Under the pieces are notes generated by a model. The model did not search any database. It was not told the DNA's origin and worked only from the letters and a program-made list of their open reading frames with translations. Made by a program: the position numbers and the translations under genes. A DNA stretch of 64,000 nucleotides from assembly GCA_034432755.1 (NCBI GenBank), contig DAOUBQ010000091.1, forward strand, positions 1 through 64,000, given 5' to 3'. Positions 24,632-33,059 of this stretch are shown in pieces; within the stretch, counting starts at the first letter, position 1; each line of letters begins with the position of its first letter. This DNA comes from UBA5195 sp034432755. GTDB taxonomy: Bacteria > Chloroflexota > Anaerolineae > Anaerolineales > Villigracilaceae.

Positions 24632-25399
24632 CTAAAAATTCGGCATTCTCTTTTCGAGAAACGCCGCCACGCCTTCTCGGTGTTCCGCGCCTTTGGAGGC
24701 AATTTCCTGAATGTGGGCTTCGTAATCGAGCAACTCCTCCAGGTTGGGCAGCACGGCGCGGTTGAATAGGCGTTTCGACAGCCCAAACGCGCCAACCGGC
24801 CCGGCGGCCAGTTGCGCGGCGAATTGCAGGGTCTCAGGGATTAAATTCTCAAACGAAACTACCCGGTTGACCAGGCCCCATTCGAGCGCTTGTTCAGCGG
24901 GGATGGGCTGGTTGCTGAAGGTGAACTCGGCGGCGCGCCCCAGGCCAATGAGCGCTGGCAGCAGCAGCGAGACGCCCGAATCGGGCGCCAGGCCGATACC
25001 GGTAAACCCGACCACGAAGCGGGCCGAATCCGCTGTCAGGCGCAGGTCGCAGGCCAGGGCGATTCCGAGCGATGCCCCGGCGCACGGGCCGTTGATGGCG
25101 CCAATGACCGGCTTTTCGATGCGCCGAATTTGTAAAATCAGCGGGTTGTAGGTTTCGAGCAGGTGCTGGCGGTAGGAAATGCTCTCGCCGCCCGTTTTCA
25201 TTTCCGCAATGTCCTGTCCCGCGCCGAAGACTCTTCCGGCCCCAGTCAGCACAATGACGCGCGTCTGGGCGTCGCGGGCGGCCTGCCGAAAGGCGGATTG
25301 CAGTTCGCCAATCAGCGCGAGGTTGAAGGCGTTCGCCGGGGGACGGTCAATGGTTAGCGTCAGGATGTCGTTTTGCAGGTCGGTTTTCAAGAAGGTCAT
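24632..25399 (-). CDS. Enoyl-CoA hydratase/isomerase family protein (PaaG-like)
   Basis: A 255-residue crotonase-fold enzyme. It has VLTGAGRVFGAGQDIAEMK, the oxyanion-hole segment INGPCAGASLGIALACDLRL near 105-124, and GIGLAPDSGVSLLLP near 135-149. The Asp in APDSG matches the catalytic Asp position of PaaG-type isomerases, while the first catalytic Glu of true enoyl-CoA hydratases is not seen. It probably isomerises an enoyl- or epoxide-CoA ester, but the substrate is open. No other beta-oxidation or phenylacetate genes lie close by. It sits between gatB and a hypothetical gene on the same strand. Confidence 0.88.
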   Translation of the reverse strand: MTFLKTDLQNDILTLTIDRPPANAFNLALIGELQSAFRQAARDAQTRVIVLTGAGRVFGAGQDIAEMKTGGESISYRQHLLETYNPLILQIRRIEKPVIGAINGPCAGASLGIALACDLRLTADSARFVVGFTGIGLAPDSGVSLLLPALIGLGRAAEFTFSNQPIPAEQALEWGLVNRVVSFENLIPETLQFAAQLAAGPVGAFGLSKRLFNRAVLPNLEELLDYEAHIQEIASKGAEHREGVAAFLEKRMPNF

Positions 25400-25433
25400 G
25401 ATTGCCTCGCGCCGAATTTGTTCTGCGTTACGT

Positions 25434-25473
25434 TACAAAAAATGCGTAATCCGTTGACTGCGGATTACGCATT
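25434..25473 (-). terminator. Intrinsic terminator, - strand
   Basis: A perfect 12-base stem (AATGCGTAATCC / GGATTACGCATT, loop of 9) spans 25441-25473. On the - strand it is followed by a run of six T. It ends the transcript of the acidic hypothetical gene at 25493-25864. Confidence 0.82.
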
Positions 25474-25492
25474 AAGACTTGTCGTTTTCTCA

Positions 25493-25864
25493 TCACTCAA
25501 GCACGTCTAAATCATCATCCGTCGAGTCGTCATCGTGTGAGTCGATTTCGAGTTCCATGTCGCTGCGGTCAATGTGCAGCCAGAGTAGCAACACCTGGCC
25601 TTCATCGGTCTCCACCGAGCGGGCGGCCAAAATGGGCGCAGTTGCTTCGAGGCCGAGTTCATCGCGGTAGTGCAGGTGGATGGGTTCATTTTCGCGCCAG
25701 CGGCGGTAGCAGCGTTCCACCAGCGCCGGGCCGTTGAAGGTGCGCAGGCGGGTGAGGGCGGTTTGAGAAAAGTGGCGGCTTTCGTTCAGCCCGAGCGCCC
25801 AGCCATCCTGCACGGGTTCGAGCAGCGGCATGGGGCCTTCAATGATAGTGATTCGGTCATCCAT
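25493..25864 (-). CDS. Hypothetical protein with acidic tail
   Basis: A 123-residue soluble protein I do not recognise. It begins MDDRITIIEGPMPLLEP and contains FNGPALVERCYRRWRENEPIHLHYRDE, followed by a strand-rich segment (EGQVLLLWLHIDR). The last 20 residues are strongly acidic (EIDSHDDDSTDDDLDVLE). The ATG at 25864 is chosen over one 26 codons upstream because the upstream part reads as low-quality coding. An intrinsic terminator follows. Proteins of this type seem to be narrow in distribution; no function is proposed. Confidence 0.6.
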   Translation of the reverse strand: MDDRITIIEGPMPLLEPVQDGWALGLNESRHFSQTALTRLRTFNGPALVERCYRRWRENEPIHLHYRDELGLEATAPILAARSVETDEGQVLLLWLHIDRSDMELEIDSHDDDSTDDDLDVLE

Positions 25865-25965
25865 AGCGTCTTTTTCCTGTAAACACGGCACATGATACCA
25901 TAAGTGCTGTAGATTCGCGTTGCAGAGTTGTGGGTTACGCATGGCTTTCTCAAAGTCTGATTACG

Positions 25966-26057
25966 TGTTTAAAATAAAAACAGGATGGGCAGGATGTTCA
26001 GGATGAGCTGCGTGCAAAGCAAGGTGCAAACATCCTGGTTATCTTGTCTATCCTGTT
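25966..26057 (-). terminator. Nonamer inverted arrays forming a large hairpin after fixX
   Basis: Three nonamers NNCAGGATG (25979-26005) face three nonamers of type TATCCTGTN (26031-26057) across a 25-base loop; the arms pair at about 21 of 27 positions. On the - strand the hairpin follows the fixX stop by 9 bases and is itself followed by a T-rich tract (complement of 25966-25980), so it may end the fix transcript. Confidence 0.6.
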
Positions 26058-26066
26058 CAAGTAACT

Positions 26067-26384
26067 TCAACCGAATTTATAAGCCACACCATACCCGCCG
26101 CGCGGCAACTTCCATGAGACGTTTTTGGGCGGACACATCACCCGGCAGGTGCCGCATTCGATACAGGCCTGGAAGGCAATTTGAACCGTGCCGCCATCTT
26201 GGGTGCGGTAGGCCCCCACCGGGCAAAAGTTGAGACAGGGCTTATCTTTGCAGGCGATACAGACCTGCGGGTCAATAATTTTCAAGTGGGCTTCATGTTC
26301 ATCTGCGAAGTATTTGAGCGACATCAGGATGTCGTCAATGTAAACTTCGGGCAAATCGCTGCGGTCAATCGTTTGGGTGGTCAT
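26067..26384 (-). CDS. fixX: Ferredoxin-like protein FixX
   Basis: A 105-residue ferredoxin partner of the FixABC flavoprotein. Cys motifs are CIACKDKPCLNFCP (about 46-59) and CIECGTCRVMCPP (about 76-88), the pattern of FixX proteins. It passes electrons from FixAB to the FixC quinone oxidoreductase or from the complex to acceptors. The ATG at 26384 is chosen over one 20 codons upstream, because MTTQTIDRSDLP starts the conserved part. It is the last gene of a fixABCX-order operon on the - strand and lies 16 bases after fixC. Confidence 0.93.
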   Translation of the reverse strand: MTTQTIDRSDLPEVYIDDILMSLKYFADEHEAHLKIIDPQVCIACKDKPCLNFCPVGAYRTQDGGTVQIAFQACIECGTCRVMCPPKNVSWKLPRGGYGVAYKFG

Positions 26385-26400
26385 GGTCGTTTCCTTTTCT

Positions 26401-27723
26401 CTAAATACCCATAACAGTCCTGCCGAAGGCAACCATATCGCCAACCGCTTTCAGCAGGGGGCGGCGGCTGGTGAGGGATTTCAGAATATCGCTGTAAAGT
26501 TGTTTCTTGGGCTTGCCAAAGCCGGTGAAGAACATGCCAAGCGCGTCATTTAAGAAGTTGGGGTACACGTCCATAAATTCGGGGTGGTTGTGCAAGAAGC
26601 GCGACATGTTGCGGTATTGGTGCAGGTCCTTGAGAACAAAGGTGTTTTCGAGCCGTGTGCGGTAGGCCGAAAGCGTGCTGGCCGAGAAATCGCCTTTCTT
26701 GTGCGCTTCTACGGCGGTTTCCCCGGCGGCCTTACCAGCGGTGATTGCCATGTTGGTGCCTTCCCAGTGCATGGCATTGACCATCGAGGCGGCGTCTCCG
26801 GCCACCATCACGCCGTCGGTGTAGAGTTGCGGCATGGTGCTCCAGCCGCCTTCGGGGATGAGGTGTGCGCCGTATTCCATGAGTTGCCCGCCCGCAATCA
26901 GCGGGGCAATCATGGGATGGTTCAGGTAGCGCTGCAGCAGTTCGTAGGGTTTGATTTGGGCGGCAGAAAGCGCATCGAGGGTCACGCCCACGCCGAGGGA
27001 GAGCGAGTCGTTGCCGGTGTAGAGGAAGCCCAGGCCGGGCAGCCCCATCGAAACGTCGCCGACCACCGAAATTGCCAGGCCTTTGTCAAAACCGGTCAAC
27101 CCCAGGCGGGTGTTGATGGTTTCGGCGGGCAGAGAAATCAATTGTTTGACGGCCAGGGCGGTGGCGTTGCCTTTGAAGTCGTGCTTAATCAGGCCAAGTT
27201 TTTGGGTGAGCAGGTTATTGACGCCTTCGCAGACGATGACCACCGGGGCGTAGATGGCCCCATCGGGCCGGTCGGTCATGACCCCGACTACCTTGCCGTT
27301 CTCGCGGATGAAATCTACCACAACGGTTTTGGGAATCAGGAAGACGCCCTCTTTTTTGGCCTGTTCGGCCCACCAGGCGTCGAACTTGGCGCGCTGGGCC
27401 ACATAGGCATCAATCGGATTGTTATTGACTTTGCCGCCCTGCACGGTGGCGCGCACCATGCCATCTTTAGAGAGGAACCAGAAACCGGTCTCGGTGACAG
27501 GGCGCTCCAACGGCGGCTTGCGGTTGAAGAAATCGGGGTAAATATCAACCAGCGAGTGGGTGTAGAGCGCACCGCCGAAGTAGTTTTTGCTGCCGGGGGT
27601 CACGCCGCGCTCGACCATAACTACGTTCAAGCCGCCACGTGCGGCCATGACCGCCGCCGTCGAACCAGCCAACCCGGCCCCAACGACAATTACATCAAAA
27701 CTGAGTTTTTCTCTGTTCGTCAT
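26401..27723 (-). CDS. fixC: Electron-transfer flavoprotein:quinone oxidoreductase-like FixC
   Basis: A 440-residue FAD enzyme. The N-terminal dinucleotide fold has VVGAGLAGSTAAVMAARGG at about 12-30 and a second FAD segment VMVAGDAASMVNAMHWEGTN near 312-331. It is related to ETF-QO and transfers electrons from FixAB to the quinone pool. Known FixABCX systems bifurcate electrons from NADH to quinone and to flavodoxin/ferredoxin; whether this one does is an inference. The start overlaps the stop of the ETF alpha gene (ATGA). Confidence 0.95.
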   Translation of the reverse strand: MTNREKLSFDVIVVGAGLAGSTAAVMAARGGLNVVMVERGVTPGSKNYFGGALYTHSLVDIYPDFFNRKPPLERPVTETGFWFLSKDGMVRATVQGGKVNNNPIDAYVAQRAKFDAWWAEQAKKEGVFLIPKTVVVDFIRENGKVVGVMTDRPDGAIYAPVVIVCEGVNNLLTQKLGLIKHDFKGNATALAVKQLISLPAETINTRLGLTGFDKGLAISVVGDVSMGLPGLGFLYTGNDSLSLGVGVTLDALSAAQIKPYELLQRYLNHPMIAPLIAGGQLMEYGAHLIPEGGWSTMPQLYTDGVMVAGDAASMVNAMHWEGTNMAITAGKAAGETAVEAHKKGDFSASTLSAYRTRLENTFVLKDLHQYRNMSRFLHNHPEFMDVYPNFLNDALGMFFTGFGKPKKQLYSDILKSLTSRRPLLKAVGDMVAFGRTVMGI

Positions 27724-28760
27724 GCTGCTGCCTCTTTGCGCGCCCGGATTTCTTTAATCAGCGCGGGGATAACTTCGTACAAATCGCCGACAATGCCCAT
27801 TGTGGCAACTTCAAAAATAGGGGCATTGGGGTCGCGGTTGATTGCCAGGATGAAATCCGATTCCTGCATCCCGACTTTGTGTTGGATGGCGCCGGAAATT
27901 CCGGCGGCGATGTACAGTTTGGGGCGCACGGTCTTTCCGGTTTGCCCCACCTGGTGTTCGTAGCCAATCCAATGCGCGTCCACGCAGGCGCGGCTTGCGC
28001 CGACCACGCCGCCCAGTTCATCGGCCAGTTCTTTAATGAGTTCGAAGCCTTTCGGGCTGCCCAACCCGCGCCCGCCAGAAACGATGATATCGGCGTATTC
28101 GATGTTGATGGTAGAGGCCTTGTCGGTCAGAAATTCGACGATTTCGGCGTTAATCATCTCAGGGGTGATGGCGATGTCCTCGCGGACGACCTGCCCGGTT
28201 GGCTCGGCAATCCGCTCCGGCATGGAGAACACGCGCGGGCGGACGGTTGCCATTTGTGGGCGGTGGTTGCGGCACAGGATGGTGGCGATGACGTTGCCGC
28301 CAAAGGCCGGGCGGGTTGCCATGAGCAGTTTTTTCTCGCCCTCTTTGGGAGAACCCATTGCCAGATGGGTGGTATCGGCGGTCAGACCGGTACCGACGCT
28401 GGTTGCCACTGCCCCGGCCAGGTCGCGTCCCAGGGTGGTGGCGCCGACCAGCATCACTTCCGGCCCGTATTTTTTGACCAGCGTGGTCAACACGCTGGTA
28501 TAGGGCTTGTTCAGGTAGTGTTTGACCGCCGGGTCATCCACATAGTACACGGTATCGGCGCCGTAGTGCAGGGCTTCGCGGGCGATGTGTTCCACGTTAT
28601 GCCCGACCAGCACGCCCTCGACCAGCGCGGTATCGCCAGATTTTTTCAGTTCGTCTTTGACTTCCTCCGCCAGGCGGCGGGCGACGCCCAGCAATTCCCA
28701 TGAAACCTGGTGGGGCTTGCCTTCTTCTTGTTCGATGTAAACCCAAAAACGCCTTGTCAT
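27720..28760 (-). CDS. fixB: Electron transfer flavoprotein alpha subunit FixB
   Basis: A 346-residue ETF alpha. The C-terminal FAD-binding domain shows VSGGRGLGSPKGFELI, VGASRACVDAHWI, GQTGKTVRPKLYIA and GISGAIQHKVGM (about 230-300), all standard. The N-terminal domain (VYIEQEEGKPHQVSWELLG) is typical of the Fix-type longer alpha subunits. It forms a heterodimer with FixA and carries FAD. ATGA overlaps with both fixA and fixC indicate a tightly coupled operon. Confidence 0.96.
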   Translation of the reverse strand: MTRRFWVYIEQEEGKPHQVSWELLGVARRLAEEVKDELKKSGDTALVEGVLVGHNVEHIAREALHYGADTVYYVDDPAVKHYLNKPYTSVLTTLVKKYGPEVMLVGATTLGRDLAGAVATSVGTGLTADTTHLAMGSPKEGEKKLLMATRPAFGGNVIATILCRNHRPQMATVRPRVFSMPERIAEPTGQVVREDIAITPEMINAEIVEFLTDKASTINIEYADIIVSGGRGLGSPKGFELIKELADELGGVVGASRACVDAHWIGYEHQVGQTGKTVRPKLYIAAGISGAIQHKVGMQESDFILAINRDPNAPIFEVATMGIVGDLYEVIPALIKEIRARKEAAA

Positions 28761-29596
28761 TTCGATACTCCTAAAAGCGAGGCCATGCCTTCGGCGGCCA
28801 GGATTTTATCCAGCGCGGCTTTTACAGCGCCATCCACGCCCAGTTCGGACGATTTGAGAACCTCGCCGGCTTTGTGCTTTTCCGGCGTGCCGGTCTTGAA
28901 GACGGTTGTCGGCGAGCCTTTCAGGCCGAGTTGGGCCGGGTCGAAGGTGATGGGCCCTTCGGTTGTCCACAGTTCGGGTTCATAGCGCAGGGCGTAAACC
29001 AGGTCGGGCAGGGAGGCGTAAGGGATTTCGGCAATCTCTTTTTCGCAGGTCAGCGCGGCGGGCAGCGAAGCCTTGATGATTTCGTTGCGGCTTTCGGTCT
29101 TGCGTTCGACCAACACCTTGCGATGTTCGAGGTCTACTTCATGAATTTTGACCGCGTAACTGATGACCGGCAGATTGAGCCGTACGGCCACACCAGGCCC
29201 TACCTGAGCGGTATCGCCATCAATGGCTTGTTTGCCAAAGAAAACCAGGTCAATTGGGTCTTCGGCGTGCACGGCTTTGATGACCTCGGTTAGCACATAC
29301 GAGGTGGCCCAGGTATCGGCCCCGGCGAATTTGCGGTCTGAAATCAGGATGGCGCGGTCGGCGCCCATCTCGATACATTCACGCAGAGAAGTGACCGCCG
29401 AAGCGGGTCCCATCGTGATGATGGTGACTTTGCCTCCCAATTTGCGTTTCCACTCAACCGCCGCGGCAACCGCGTGGGCGTCATACGGGTTCAGGATTGT
29501 CGGCACACCCTGTCGAATCAGGTTGTTGGTTTCCGGGTCAATACGAATATTGGTCGTATCAGGGACTTGCTTAATGCTGACAAGTGCATGGAACAC
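28757..29596 (-). CDS. fixA: Electron transfer flavoprotein beta subunit FixA
   Basis: A 279-residue ETF beta with VSIKQVPDTTNIRIDPE at about 6-22, NPYDAHAVAAAVEWK near 37-51, and GDTAQVGPGVAVRLNLP near 129-145. In bifurcating systems this subunit carries the extra FAD near the NADH site. The start is GTG at 29594-29596, supported by GGAGG (complement of 29605-29609) eight bases upstream. A 6-base-stem hairpin (ACCACC/GGTGGT, 29614-29629) sits in the leader just before that ribosome binding site. First gene of the fix operon, divergent from nuo. Confidence 0.95.
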   Translation of the reverse strand: MFHALVSIKQVPDTTNIRIDPETNNLIRQGVPTILNPYDAHAVAAAVEWKRKLGGKVTIITMGPASAVTSLRECIEMGADRAILISDRKFAGADTWATSYVLTEVIKAVHAEDPIDLVFFGKQAIDGDTAQVGPGVAVRLNLPVISYAVKIHEVDLEHRKVLVERKTESRNEIIKASLPAALTCEKEIAEIPYASLPDLVYALRYEPELWTTEGPITFDPAQLGLKGSPTTVFKTGTPEKHKAGEVLKSSELGVDGAVKAALDKILAAEGMASLLGVSK

Positions 29597-29706
29597 GGGG
29601 GTTTCCTCCGTCTACCACCCAAAGGTGGTTCTGATATTTTTCTTATTTGCGATGGTTATAATCTCTCCGTATTCTATTCTTTCGCGCAATCGCCTCACAG
29701 TGAAAA

Positions 29707-29734
29707 ATGACACTTTTATAGTGATATTTGTCAT
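29707..29734. promoter_or_regulatory. Dyad ATGACA-N16-TGTCAT in the fix/nuo divergent region
   Basis: Perfect 6-base arms flank an AT-rich 16-base centre that also contains CACT-n5-AGTG. It lies in the 209-base spacer between divergent fixA and nuoA, so a bound protein could affect both. Regulator not identifiable; Rex and FNR consensus patterns do not fit. Confidence 0.45.
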
Positions 29735-29805
29735 ACTTTCTCCCTACAAACGTCATGCGCCCTATGTTATACTTTGTTCGTTTAGTCACGAACTCGGAGC
29801 CGCTC

Positions 29806-30162
29806 ATGTTACTTGAATATGCCGCGATAGCCACGATGATTCTGGTCACTGCCCTGGTGGCAGTGATTGCGATTGTTTTGGGCGGGCTGTTTGGCCCCAA
29901 GCGCCCGACCGCCAAAAAACTCATGCCCTACGAATCGGGCATGACCCCCATTGGGCCCGGCACGCGCCGTATCCCGGTGCGCTTTTACCTGATTGCTGTT
30001 CTCTTTATCTTGTTCGATATTGAAGTTGTCTTTTTCCTGCCCTGGGCGATTGCCTTCCGCGACCTGGGCTGGTACGGTTTTTGGGCAATGGTTGTTTTCA
30101 ATATCCCTATTCTTATCGGTTTTATTTATGAGTGGAAAAAAGGAGGCCTGGAATGGGAGTAG
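29806..30162 (+). CDS. nuoA: NADH-quinone oxidoreductase subunit A
   Basis: A 118-residue membrane subunit of complex I with three membrane segments. The conserved loop KKLMPYESGMTPIGPG and RIPVRFYLIAVLFILFDIEVVFFLPWA are hallmarks. The ATG at 29806 with GGAG at 29796-29799 is preferred over an in-frame start 26 codons upstream, which lacks homology. It begins the nuo operon; TATACT at 29768-29773 is a possible -10. It overlaps nuoB by 10 bases. Confidence 0.96.
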   Translation: MLLEYAAIATMILVTALVAVIAIVLGGLFGPKRPTAKKLMPYESGMTPIGPGTRRIPVRFYLIAVLFILFDIEVVFFLPWAIAFRDLGWYGFWAMVVFNIPILIGFIYEWKKGGLEWE

Positions 30163-30644
30163 AACAAAAACTGGGTAACATGGGTGTCGTCACCCTTAAG
30201 TTAGAAGAATTGGTTAACTGGAGCCGCGCCAATGCAATGTGGCCGATGTTGTTTGGCTTGGCCTGCTGCGCGATTGAGATGATGTCGGCTCAGGCATCTC
30301 ATTATGATATGAGCCGTTTTGGCATGGAACTCATGCGCGCCAGCCCGCGCCAGAGCGACCTGATGATTGTGGCCGGGCGCGTGACGCGCAAGATGGCCCC
30401 GGTTGTGCGCCGCCTATACGACCAAATGCCCGACCCCAAGTGGGTGATTGCTATGGGTGATTGTGCCTCGTGCGGCGGTGTGTTCAACAATTATGCGGTG
30501 GTGCAGGGCGTGGATGAAGTCGTTCCGGTGGATGTCTATGTGGCAGGCTGCCCGCCTCGCCCCGAAGCGCTGATTCACGGCGTCTTGACCCTGCACGAGA
30601 AAGTGCGCGGCGAAAAATTTACAGATTGGGCAAAAACAGCATGA
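30153..30644 (+). CDS. nuoB: NADH-quinone oxidoreductase subunit B
   Basis: A 163-residue subunit that holds cluster N2, the last Fe-S centre before quinone. The ligands are seen as the Cys pair C38-C39 (LACCAIEMM), C104 (GDCASCGG) and C133 (VAGCPPRPEAL). The ATG at 30153 has AGGAGG at 30141-30146. It overlaps nuoA by 10 bases and nuoC by 4 bases (ATGA), so translation is coupled. Confidence 0.98.
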   Translation: MGVEQKLGNMGVVTLKLEELVNWSRANAMWPMLFGLACCAIEMMSAQASHYDMSRFGMELMRASPRQSDLMIVAGRVTRKMAPVVRRLYDQMPDPKWVIAMGDCASCGGVFNNYAVVQGVDEVVPVDVYVAGCPPRPEALIHGVLTLHEKVRGEKFTDWAKTA

Positions 30645-31153
30645 GCGACCTTTTGCACACTTACCACCAACGCTTGCTGGAGGCCTTCGGCGGTTCAACG
30701 ACAGAACACGCGGGAGATGTCACGGTGATTCTGCCCGCCGAAAAAATCCTCGAGGCGGCCAGGATGATTCACGATGAATTCGGCTTCGATTACCTGGTCT
30801 ACGTCACCGCCGTTGACTACTGGCCGGAGGAAACCCCGCGCTTTCACGTCGCTTATGGCTTTCGCTCGCTGTCACAAAAACTGACTCTTTCTCTGCGCGC
30901 TCCGCTGCCGGGCATCGAGCCGTCTTTGCCGAGCATCGAATCGGTCTACAAAAACGCCAACTGGCAAGAGCGCGAAGTCTACGACATGTTCGGCATCCGC
31001 TTCGAGGGCCACCCCGACCTGCGCCGCATTCTCATGCCTGCCGATTGGGTCGGACACCCGCAGCGCAAAGACTACCCGCTCGGCTACGAAGAACCACAGT
31101 ATTCTTTCAACTTTGACGAAATCAAGGCGCGCAAGCCTGCCCCCAAAGAATAG
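30641..31153 (+). CDS. nuoC: NADH-quinone oxidoreductase subunit C
   Basis: A 170-residue peripheral-arm subunit (30 kDa type). The signature YKNANWQEREVYDMFGIRFEGHPDLRRILMP is present (core EREVYDMFGI near 115-124). It is separate from nuoD, not fused as in E. coli. Its ATG overlaps the nuoB stop. Confidence 0.97.
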   Translation: MSDLLHTYHQRLLEAFGGSTTEHAGDVTVILPAEKILEAARMIHDEFGFDYLVYVTAVDYWPEETPRFHVAYGFRSLSQKLTLSLRAPLPGIEPSLPSIESVYKNANWQEREVYDMFGIRFEGHPDLRRILMPADWVGHPQRKDYPLGYEEPQYSFNFDEIKARKPAPKE

Positions 31154-31156
31154 GCC

Positions 31157-32386
31157 ATGACCCAGATTCAAGAAGTCACTCTCGACGAAATCCGCCACCT
31201 GGTTTCGGACCGCGCCCTGGCGGGTGAAACCATGCTCCTCAACATGGGGCCGCAGCATCCCTCTACGCATGGCGTTTTGCGCCTGCTGCTGGAACTGGAT
31301 GGCGAAACGATTGTCAATTGCATTCCCGATATCGGCTTCCTGCACACCGGCATCGAGAAAAACATGGAAGCCAAGACCTACCAGAAAGCCGAAGTGATGA
31401 CCGACCGCATGGATTACATGAACACGGTCGGCAACAACTTCACCTACTGCCTGGCAATTGAAAAACTGGTTGGGTTGGATGTGCCGCCTCGCGCCCAGGC
31501 GATTCGCGTCATCCTGGCCGAGCTGACCCGCATCCAGTCGCACTTGGTTTGGCTGGGGACAGCGGCTCTGGACGTGGCGGCCATGTCGGTCTTCCTGTAC
31601 TGCTTCCGTGAGCGCGAACAGATTCTCGACATTATGGAACTGGTCTCTGGCCAGCGCATGATGACCACCTACATCCGCCCCGGTGGGGTTTGGCGCGATG
31701 TGCCGGTGGAGTTCGAGACGGCGGTGCGCGACTTTCTGAAAATTATCCCCAAACGAATTGATGAATACGAATCGCTATTGAGCAAAAACCCGCTTTTCCT
31801 CGACCGCACGCTGGGAATTGGCAAAATCTCCGCCGAGGAAGCCATCAACTGGGGTCTCACCGGCGCCACCCTGCGCGCCTCTGGCCCCGATTACGATGTA
31901 CGCAAGTTTGCGCCCTATTCCGGCTATGAGCAGTACGATTTCGATGTGCCGACCCGCACCGAGGGCGATGTTTATGCCCGCTACATTCTGCACATCGAAG
32001 AAATGCGCCAGTCCATCCGCATTATCCAGCAGGCGTTGGACAAAATGCCGCTCGGCCCGGTGCGCTCGAACAACTACAAATTTGTCCCGCCACCACGCTC
32101 TGAAATTGGCACGAGTATGGAGGCCCTGATTCACCACTTCAAATTGTGGACAGAAGGCTTCAACGCGCCAAAAGCCTCGGTCTATGCCGCCACCGAATCG
32201 CCGCGCGGCGAGTTGGGCTGTTTCCTCGAAGGCGACGGCGGACCCAAGCCTTACCGCGTTCACTTCCGCGCCCCCTCGTTCGATAACTTACAAGTCTTGC
32301 CCAAACTGGCAAAAGGCCACTTTGTGGCTGACCTGATTGCGATTATCGGCTCGATTGATATTGTGCTGGGCGATATTGACCGGTGA
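31157..32386 (+). CDS. nuoD: NADH-quinone oxidoreductase subunit D
   Basis: The 49 kDa-type subunit of 409 residues, lining the quinone cavity with NuoB. Signatures: NMGPQHPSTHGVLRLLLELDGE near 30-50, GFLHTGIEKNMEAKTYQKAE near 62-81, and PRGELGCFLEGDGGPKPYR near 353-371. It is three bases after nuoC. A repeat-filled spacer of 174 bases separates it from nuoE, so nuoABCD and nuoEFG onwards may be expressed unequally. Confidence 0.97.
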   Translation: MTQIQEVTLDEIRHLVSDRALAGETMLLNMGPQHPSTHGVLRLLLELDGETIVNCIPDIGFLHTGIEKNMEAKTYQKAEVMTDRMDYMNTVGNNFTYCLAIEKLVGLDVPPRAQAIRVILAELTRIQSHLVWLGTAALDVAAMSVFLYCFREREQILDIMELVSGQRMMTTYIRPGGVWRDVPVEFETAVRDFLKIIPKRIDEYESLLSKNPLFLDRTLGIGKISAEEAINWGLTGATLRASGPDYDVRKFAPYSGYEQYDFDVPTRTEGDVYARYILHIEEMRQSIRIIQQALDKMPLGPVRSNNYKFVPPPRSEIGTSMEALIHHFKLWTEGFNAPKASVYAATESPRGELGCFLEGDGGPKPYRVHFRAPSFDNLQVLPKLAKGHFVADLIAIIGSIDIVLGDIDR

Positions 32387-32390
32387 TTTG

Positions 32391-32430
32391 AAGTAATCAG
32401 TGAACAGTAACCAGTAACCAGTTTTCAGTC
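32391..32430. repeat. ACTGNNN heptamer array (inverse orientation) between nuoD and nuoE
   Basis: Read on the - strand the units are ACTGAAA, ACTGGTT twice, ACTGTTC, ACTGATT. It begins four bases after the nuoD stop. Confidence 0.85.
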
Positions 32431-32433
32431 GGA

Positions 32434-32540
32434 GGTCGAGTAGTCCCGCCCGGTTTTCGCGGGACGTATCGAGACCACATGCGCAATTATTTTTTGAAAC
32501 GTGGGTTTCGATACGGCGGAACAGCGCCGCCTACGCGACC
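32434..32540. repeat. Two inverted GGTCGAGTAG...CGTATCGAGACC palindromic elements
   Basis: Copy one (32434-32476) runs GGTCGAGTAG, a GTCCCGC/GCGGGAC hairpin, then CGTATCGAGACC. Copy two (32504-32540) is the same plan in inverse orientation with a different internal hairpin. A third, in-frame copy lies at 52652-52699. Together they could fold into a large structure before nuoE. Confidence 0.8.
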
Positions 32541-32560
32541 AACGTAACACCGGAGAATCC

Positions 32561-33049
32561 ATGCTGGCAGAGAAATATCCAAGTGAAATTCAGGCCATTT
32601 TTGCCAAATATCCCGTCAAACGCTCGGCAGTCATGCCGCTGTTATATCTCGCCCAGCGCGAGGCTGGCTACATCCAGAAAGAATCCATGCAGGAAATTGC
32701 CGACCTGCTCGAACTGGACGTAACCGAAGTGGCGGCCATTGTTGGTTTTTACACCATGTATCACGATGAAAAAGCCGGTAAGTATAGAATGCAGGTCTGC
32801 ACCGACTTGCCCTGCGCCCTGCGCGGCGCGGACAAATTTATGGAAAGCCTGTGCGAAAACCTGGGCATTAAAGTCGGCGAGACCACGCCCGATGGCCTGA
32901 TTACGCTCGAGGAAGTCAAATGCCTGGGCGGCTGCCACCGCGCTCCGCTGTTCCAAATCCAAGAGGGCGATAAAGTCGCCTTTCATGAGAATATGACGGT
33001 GGATAAGACGATGGAGTTGGTGGAAGCGTTGAGGAATGCACAAGGATAA
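32561..33049 (+). CDS. nuoE: NADH-quinone oxidoreductase subunit E
   Basis: A 162-residue 24 kDa-type subunit carrying a 2Fe-2S cluster; ligands C80 and C85 (CTDLPC) and C121 and C125 (CLGGC). The ATG at 32561 has GGAGAA at 32552-32557. An open frame extends 20 codons upstream, but that part is encoded by the palindromic repeat and is rejected. Confidence 0.97.
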   Translation: MLAEKYPSEIQAIFAKYPVKRSAVMPLLYLAQREAGYIQKESMQEIADLLELDVTEVAAIVGFYTMYHDEKAGKYRMQVCTDLPCALRGADKFMESLCENLGIKVGETTPDGLITLEEVKCLGGCHRAPLFQIQEGDKVAFHENMTVDKTMELVEALRNAQG

Positions 33050-33059
33050 CCGTTTTCGT

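Noticed and set aside
26584..27963. Long open frame on the + strand opposite fixC and fixB
   Set aside because: The - strand encodes clear FixC and FixB with all family motifs; the + frame is a GC-rich shadow without homology.
26067..29596. Nitrogen fixation locus
   Set aside because: fixABCX occurs in many non-diazotrophs and no nif gene is present in the window.
32501..32560. 20-codon N-terminal extension of NuoE
   Set aside because: Encoded by the palindromic repeat; the ATG at 32561 has a good ribosome binding site and matches the family start.
33036..33059. Earlier start for the small ORF between nuoE and nuoF
   Set aside because: The ATG at 33036 lies inside nuoE with no proper ribosome binding site; 33060 is simpler.
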